Shown: piece after piece, positions 61,060 to 64,000 of the stretch | How the letters are laid out: each line of letters opens with the position of its first letter | Numbering within the stretch: the stretch's first letter is position 1 | From: an uncultured Maribacter sp. | GTDB lineage: Bacteria; Bacteroidota; Bacteroidia; Flavobacteriales; Flavobacteriaceae | Direction of reading: 5' to 3' | NCBI GenBank assembly: GCA_947504045.1 | Contig: CANNFY010000001.1 | Location: 1,302,001-1,366,000 of the forward strand | DNA length: 64,000 nt | The notes under the pieces: model-generated | Told to the model about the DNA's origin: nothing | Database searches by the model: none | The model's input: only the letters and a program-made list of their open reading frames with translations | Position numbers and translations under genes: made by a program

Positions 61060-62088
61060 TTATTTTATTAAAATACTTTTATAACGTTCTAGGTTTTTAA
61101 GAGCAATACCCGTACCTCTAACAACAGCTCTTAAAGGATCTTCGGCAATGTAAACTGGTAAATCTGTTTTTTGTGATAATCTACGATCTAAACCACGCAA
61201 CATAGAACCACCACCGGCTAAATAAATACCAGTATTATAAATGTCAGCAGCTAATTCTGGAGGTGTTTGCGATAATGTTTCCATTACGGCATCTTCTACA
61301 CGTAAGATAGATTTATCTAAAGCTTTTGCTATTTCTCTATACGAAATTTGTACTTGTTTAGGCTTACCAGTAAGTAAGTCTCTGCCCTGTACAGATTTTT
61401 CATCCGGCGGGGTTTGTAAATCTTCTGTTGCAGAACCTATTTCAATTTTTATAGCTTCTGCTGTAGTTTCTCCAACATATAAATTATGTTGGGTACGCAT
61501 GTAATAAATAATATCATTAGTAAAAACATCTCCTGCAATTTTTACAGATTTATCGCAAACAATACCGCCTAAGGCAATAACAGCAATTTCAGTAGTACCA
61601 CCACCTATATCTACAATCATGTTTCCTTTAGGTTGCATAATGTCTAGGCCAATACCAATTGCTGCTGCCATTGGTTCGTGTATTAAATATACTTCTTTAC
61701 CGTTTACACGTTCTGCAGATTCTTTTACGGCACGCATTTCTACTTCTGTAATTCCGGAAGGAATACATATAACCATACGTAAAGCAGGTGGAAACCATTT
61801 TTTCTTTAATGCAGGAATGTTTTTAATAAACATATTTATCATCTTCTCAGAAGCATCAAAATCTGCAATTACACCGTCTTTTAGTGGACGAATTGTTTTT
61901 ATGTTTTCATGGGTTTTTCCTTGCATCATGTTGGCTTCTCTTCCAACGGCAATTATTTTTCCAGAAATTCTATCGCGAGCAACGATAGATGGACTGTCTA
62001 CAACCACCTTGTCTAAATGAATAATAAGTGTGTTGGCAGTTCCTAAATCTATTGCAATTTCCTCTGTTAAGAAATCAAAAAATCCCAT
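61060..62088 (-). CDS. mreB: Rod-shape actin homolog MreB
   Basis: ATP-dependent actin-like filament organising cell-wall elongation. 342 residues with phosphate 1 EIAIDLGTANTLIIHLD, MVICIPSGITEVEMRAVKE, phosphate 2 MIVDIGGGTTEIAVIALGG and the adenosine motif YLAGGGSMLRGLDRRL. Length is normal. It heads the mre operon, with purH upstream on the same strand (56-base gap). A TACCTTTA box upstream resembles a promoter -7 element but has no clear -33 partner. Confidence 0.96.
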   Translation of the reverse strand: MGFFDFLTEEIAIDLGTANTLIIHLDKVVVDSPSIVARDRISGKIIAVGREANMMQGKTHENIKTIRPLKDGVIADFDASEKMINMFIKNIPALKKKWFPPALRMVICIPSGITEVEMRAVKESAERVNGKEVYLIHEPMAAAIGIGLDIMQPKGNMIVDIGGGTTEIAVIALGGIVCDKSVKIAGDVFTNDIIYYMRTQHNLYVGETTAEAIKIEIGSATEDLQTPPDEKSVQGRDLLTGKPKQVQISYREIAKALDKSILRVEDAVMETLSQTPPELAADIYNTGIYLAGGGSMLRGLDRRLSQKTDLPVYIAEDPLRAVVRGTGIALKNLERYKSILIK

Positions 62089-62144
62089 ATTTTAGTAAGT
62101 TTGGTTTCGATTAAACGTGCATTTCGTCGATAAAGGTACTAAAA

Positions 62145-63674
62145 TTAATGCTTAAAATGACGTGTTCCTGTCATAACCATTGCAATTTCGTTATCATTAC
62201 AATAGTCAATACTTAATTGGTCTTTTATAGAGCCTCCAGGTTGTATTACACTTTTTATACCGCTATTACCCGCAATTTCTACACAATCTGGGAATGGGAA
62301 AAATGCATCACTCGCCATAACAGCTCCTTCTAGGTCAAAATTAAAAGATTTTGCTTTGTGTATTGCTTGGTTTAATGCATCTACTCTAGAGGTTTGTCCT
62401 GTACCACTAGCACATAATTGCTTATTTTTTGCTAACACAATGGTGTTACTTTTTGTGTGTTTACAAAGCTTAGAGGCAAAAATTAAATCTTCTAAATCTT
62501 CTTTAGATGGTGTTAGAGTAGTTACCGTTTTTAAATCTTCAAGAGAGTCTGTCTTAGCATCTTTTTCTTGTAATAAAATACCATTTAAACAAGTTCTTAC
62601 TTGGTTAGTTGGTAATTCTATTTCGTTTTGTATTAAGATAATACGGTTTTTCTTTCCTTGTAGTATTTCTAATGCATCGGCAGCATAACCTGGTGCTATT
62701 ACTACTTCGCAGAAAAGTTTATGAATTTCTTCGGCTGTAGCTTTGTCTATTTCTTTATTACTAATAAGCACTCCACCAAAAGCAGAAACTGGGTCTCCAG
62801 CTAAAGCATCTACATAGGCTTGGTGTAAGGTGTCGCGTTGTGCTAAACCACAAGCATTATTGTGTTTTAATATAGCAAATGTTGGTGCATCATTTTTAAA
62901 TTCGTTCATTAAATTTACTGCAGCATCAACATCTAATAAGTTGTTGTAAGAAAGTGCTTTACCGTGTAATTTGTTAAACATGGCGTCAAAATCTCCAAAG
63001 AAAAATCCTTTTTGGTGTGGGTTTTCTCCGTAGCGTAATACTTGTCCTTTTGTTTCGCTAATTTTTAATGCAGCTTCTTCGTGGTTTTGGTTAAAGTAAT
63101 TAAAAATTGCACTATCATAATGAGAAGAAACATTAAAAGACTTTGCAGCAAAACGCTTACGGTCTTCTAAAGTTGTTGTTCCATTACCTTCTGTAATTAA
63201 TTCTAAAACTTCGCTATAATCTTCCATAGAAGAAACACAAAGTACATCTTTAAAGTTTTTGGCAGCAGCACGTATTAATGATATACCACCTATATCTATT
63301 TTTTCTATAATATCTTGTTCTGGAGCTCCACTTGCTACCGTTTTTTCAAAAGGATAAAGATCTACAATTACAATATCTATTTGTGGAATATTAAATTCTT
63401 CAAGTTGGGCAACATCACCCTCATGATCTTGTCTGTTTAAAATTCCTCCAAAAACTTTTGGGTGTAGTGTTTTTACTCTGCCACCAAGAATAGAAGGGTA
63501 GCTTGTAACATCTTCAACAGGTACAACATCTATACCTAAATCGGTAATAAACTTTTCTGTTCCTCCGGTAGAGTATATAGTTATTCCAAGTTCATTAAAC
63601 TTTTTTACTATTGGTTCTAATCCGTCTTTATGAAATACAGATATTAAGGCCGATGTTGCTTTTTTGGTACTCAT
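62145..63674 (-). CDS. purH: Bifunctional AICAR formyltransferase/IMP cyclohydrolase
   Basis: Last two steps of IMP synthesis. A 509-residue two-domain enzyme. The N-terminal MGS-like cyclohydrolase has ALISVFHKDGLEPIVKKF, STGGTEKFI and GGRVKTLHPKVFGGIL. The C-terminal AICAR transformylase has RYGENPHQKG, ILKHNNACGLA, SAFGGVLISN and a terminal DAFFPFPDCVEIAGNSGI. Length is normal. It is transcribed in the same direction as the mre operon. Confidence 0.96.
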   Translation of the reverse strand: MSTKKATSALISVFHKDGLEPIVKKFNELGITIYSTGGTEKFITDLGIDVVPVEDVTSYPSILGGRVKTLHPKVFGGILNRQDHEGDVAQLEEFNIPQIDIVIVDLYPFEKTVASGAPEQDIIEKIDIGGISLIRAAAKNFKDVLCVSSMEDYSEVLELITEGNGTTTLEDRKRFAAKSFNVSSHYDSAIFNYFNQNHEEAALKISETKGQVLRYGENPHQKGFFFGDFDAMFNKLHGKALSYNNLLDVDAAVNLMNEFKNDAPTFAILKHNNACGLAQRDTLHQAYVDALAGDPVSAFGGVLISNKEIDKATAEEIHKLFCEVVIAPGYAADALEILQGKKNRIILIQNEIELPTNQVRTCLNGILLQEKDAKTDSLEDLKTVTTLTPSKEDLEDLIFASKLCKHTKSNTIVLAKNKQLCASGTGQTSRVDALNQAIHKAKSFNFDLEGAVMASDAFFPFPDCVEIAGNSGIKSVIQPGGSIKDQLSIDYCNDNEIAMVMTGTRHFKH

Positions 63675-63709
63675 TTTTTGCTTTGCTTGAAATTATGGTT
63701 CTAAGCTTG

Positions 63710-63717
63710 CAAAAGTA
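63710..63717 (-). promoter_or_regulatory. -7 box upstream of purH
   Basis: TACTTTTG on the minus strand, a perfect TAnnTTTG match, about 35 bases before the purH ATG. No TTG lies at the expected distance, so only half of the consensus is met. Confidence 0.4.
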
Positions 63718-63769
63718 ATTTTTTTGAAACTAAAAAAACAGGTAGTTTATTAACAAAAAGCCTAAAGTT

Positions 63770-64000
63770 TTAAAGAATTTGAGCCACTTTTTCATTTACA
63801 TATTCTAAAAAGCGCTCGTCTTCTTCAGAAAAAGGATTTGGAGTGTTAGAGTCTATGTCTATTTGTCCTATGTTTTTACCGTTTTTAAAAAGAGGTACAA
63901 CAATTTCTGCCTTAACGGTAATGCTACAAGCAATATAGTTGTCTTGCGCGGCCACATCAGGAACCACAAAATTTTTATTACTTTCTGCTACTTGTCCACA
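63770..64000 (-). CDS. GAF-domain protein, free methionine-(R)-sulfoxide reductase-like (3' part only)
   Basis: The visible 76 residues are the C-terminal half of a GAF domain. The frame is open to the window edge, so the gene starts outside. Motifs match the free-methionine-(R)-sulfoxide reductase branch: CGQVAESN and YIACSITVKAEIVVPLFKNG correspond to the two active-site cysteine segments of E. coli fRMsr (VCGTAVA and HIACDAAS). NIGQIDIDSNTPNPFSEEDERFL is the conserved end. Because the first cysteine region is not in view, a regulatory GAF protein cannot be excluded. Confidence 0.7.
   Translation of the reverse strand, partial: CGQVAESNKNFVVPDVAAQDNYIACSITVKAEIVVPLFKNGKNIGQIDIDSNTPNPFSEEDERFLEYVNEKVAQIL

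Overview
The window comes from a low-GC, AT-rich chromosome of the phylum Bacteroidetes, almost certainly a (probably marine) member of the Flavobacteriaceae. The evidence is consistent across the window: several promoters fit the Bacteroidetes TTG-N18..21-TAnnTTTG pattern, Shine-Dalgarno sequences are mostly absent, and the gene content is typical of the family (GYDIA-type GHMP kinase, class II HMG-CoA reductase, secreted dipeptidyl peptidase IV, DUF547 proteins, PpiD-type foldase, a ~1370-residue type II-C Cas9). The genus cannot be fixed from the sequence alone.

Layout, left to right. (1) 1-6.6 kb, minus strand: a mixed arginine/proline biosynthesis operon (GNAT acyltransferase, argG, argC, proC, argD, proA, proB cut by the window edge). 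It is preceded by a 27-codon leader peptide holding four Pro and three consecutive Arg codons, which looks like an attenuator sensing both end products. (2) 6.6-14.8 kb, minus strand: a co-directional run with a GT-C mannosyltransferase-like protein, DUF3291, AlkB-like dioxygenase, a CslA/cellulose-synthase-like GT2, a polyprenyl-phosphate GT2, a YwqK/MORN protein, a NosR/NapH-like membrane 4Fe-4S protein and an FAD oxidoreductase. (3) 15.0-20.9 kb, plus strand: divergent envelope genes (DUF547, outer-membrane barrel, GH113-like lipoprotein, unknown lipoprotein, BamA/TamA-like protein, amidase). (4) 20.9-24.4 kb, minus strand: TIGR04283-type GT, a second DUF547, purine nucleoside phosphorylase, TIGR04282-type protein and a rhodanese. 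This is the set usually met in arsenosugar clusters, here without the methyltransferase or radical SAM enzyme. (5) tRNA-Phe with promoter and terminator. (6) 24.7-32.5 kb, plus strand: coaX, outer-membrane barrel, TPR protein, lptC, a 66-aa membrane protein, a CNNM/CorC protein and PpiD. (7) 32.5-34.8 kb, minus strand: two mevalonate-pathway genes. (8) 35.0-38.8 kb, plus strand: DPP IV and a POT peptide transporter, a likely peptide-scavenging pair. (9) 38.8-43.8 kb, minus strand: surE, a small membrane protein, lpxB, an NlpC/P60 lipoprotein and comEC. (10) 44.0-46.1 kb: a tail-specific protease.

(11) 46.2-54.0 kb holds the main accessory system, a complete type II-C CRISPR-Cas locus. It has a tracrRNA on the minus strand just upstream of cas9, then cas9, cas1, a GIY-YIG nuclease gene with palindromic repeats wedged between cas1 and cas2, cas2, and an array of 19 full repeats plus one truncated repeat (46-nt repeats, 29-30-nt spacers). 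The tracrRNA anti-repeat pairs only with the minus-strand transcript of the array, so crRNAs read back toward cas2. In that orientation every repeat carries a TTG-N18-TATCTTTA promoter-like sequence. A perfect 27-bp inverted repeat of the GIY-YIG-associated element flanks cas2.

(12) 54.1-64.0 kb: a DoxX-like protein, msrA/msrB, a membrane-anchored non-specific nuclease, the rod-shape operon mreB-mreC-mreD-mrdA-rodA, purH, and the 3' part of a GAF-domain gene resembling free methionine-(R)-sulfoxide reductase. The most novel-looking observations are the Pro/Arg leader peptide, the GIY-YIG/palindrome element inside the CRISPR adaptation module, the repeat-embedded promoters, and the arsenosugar-like gene set without its arsenic-methylating enzymes.
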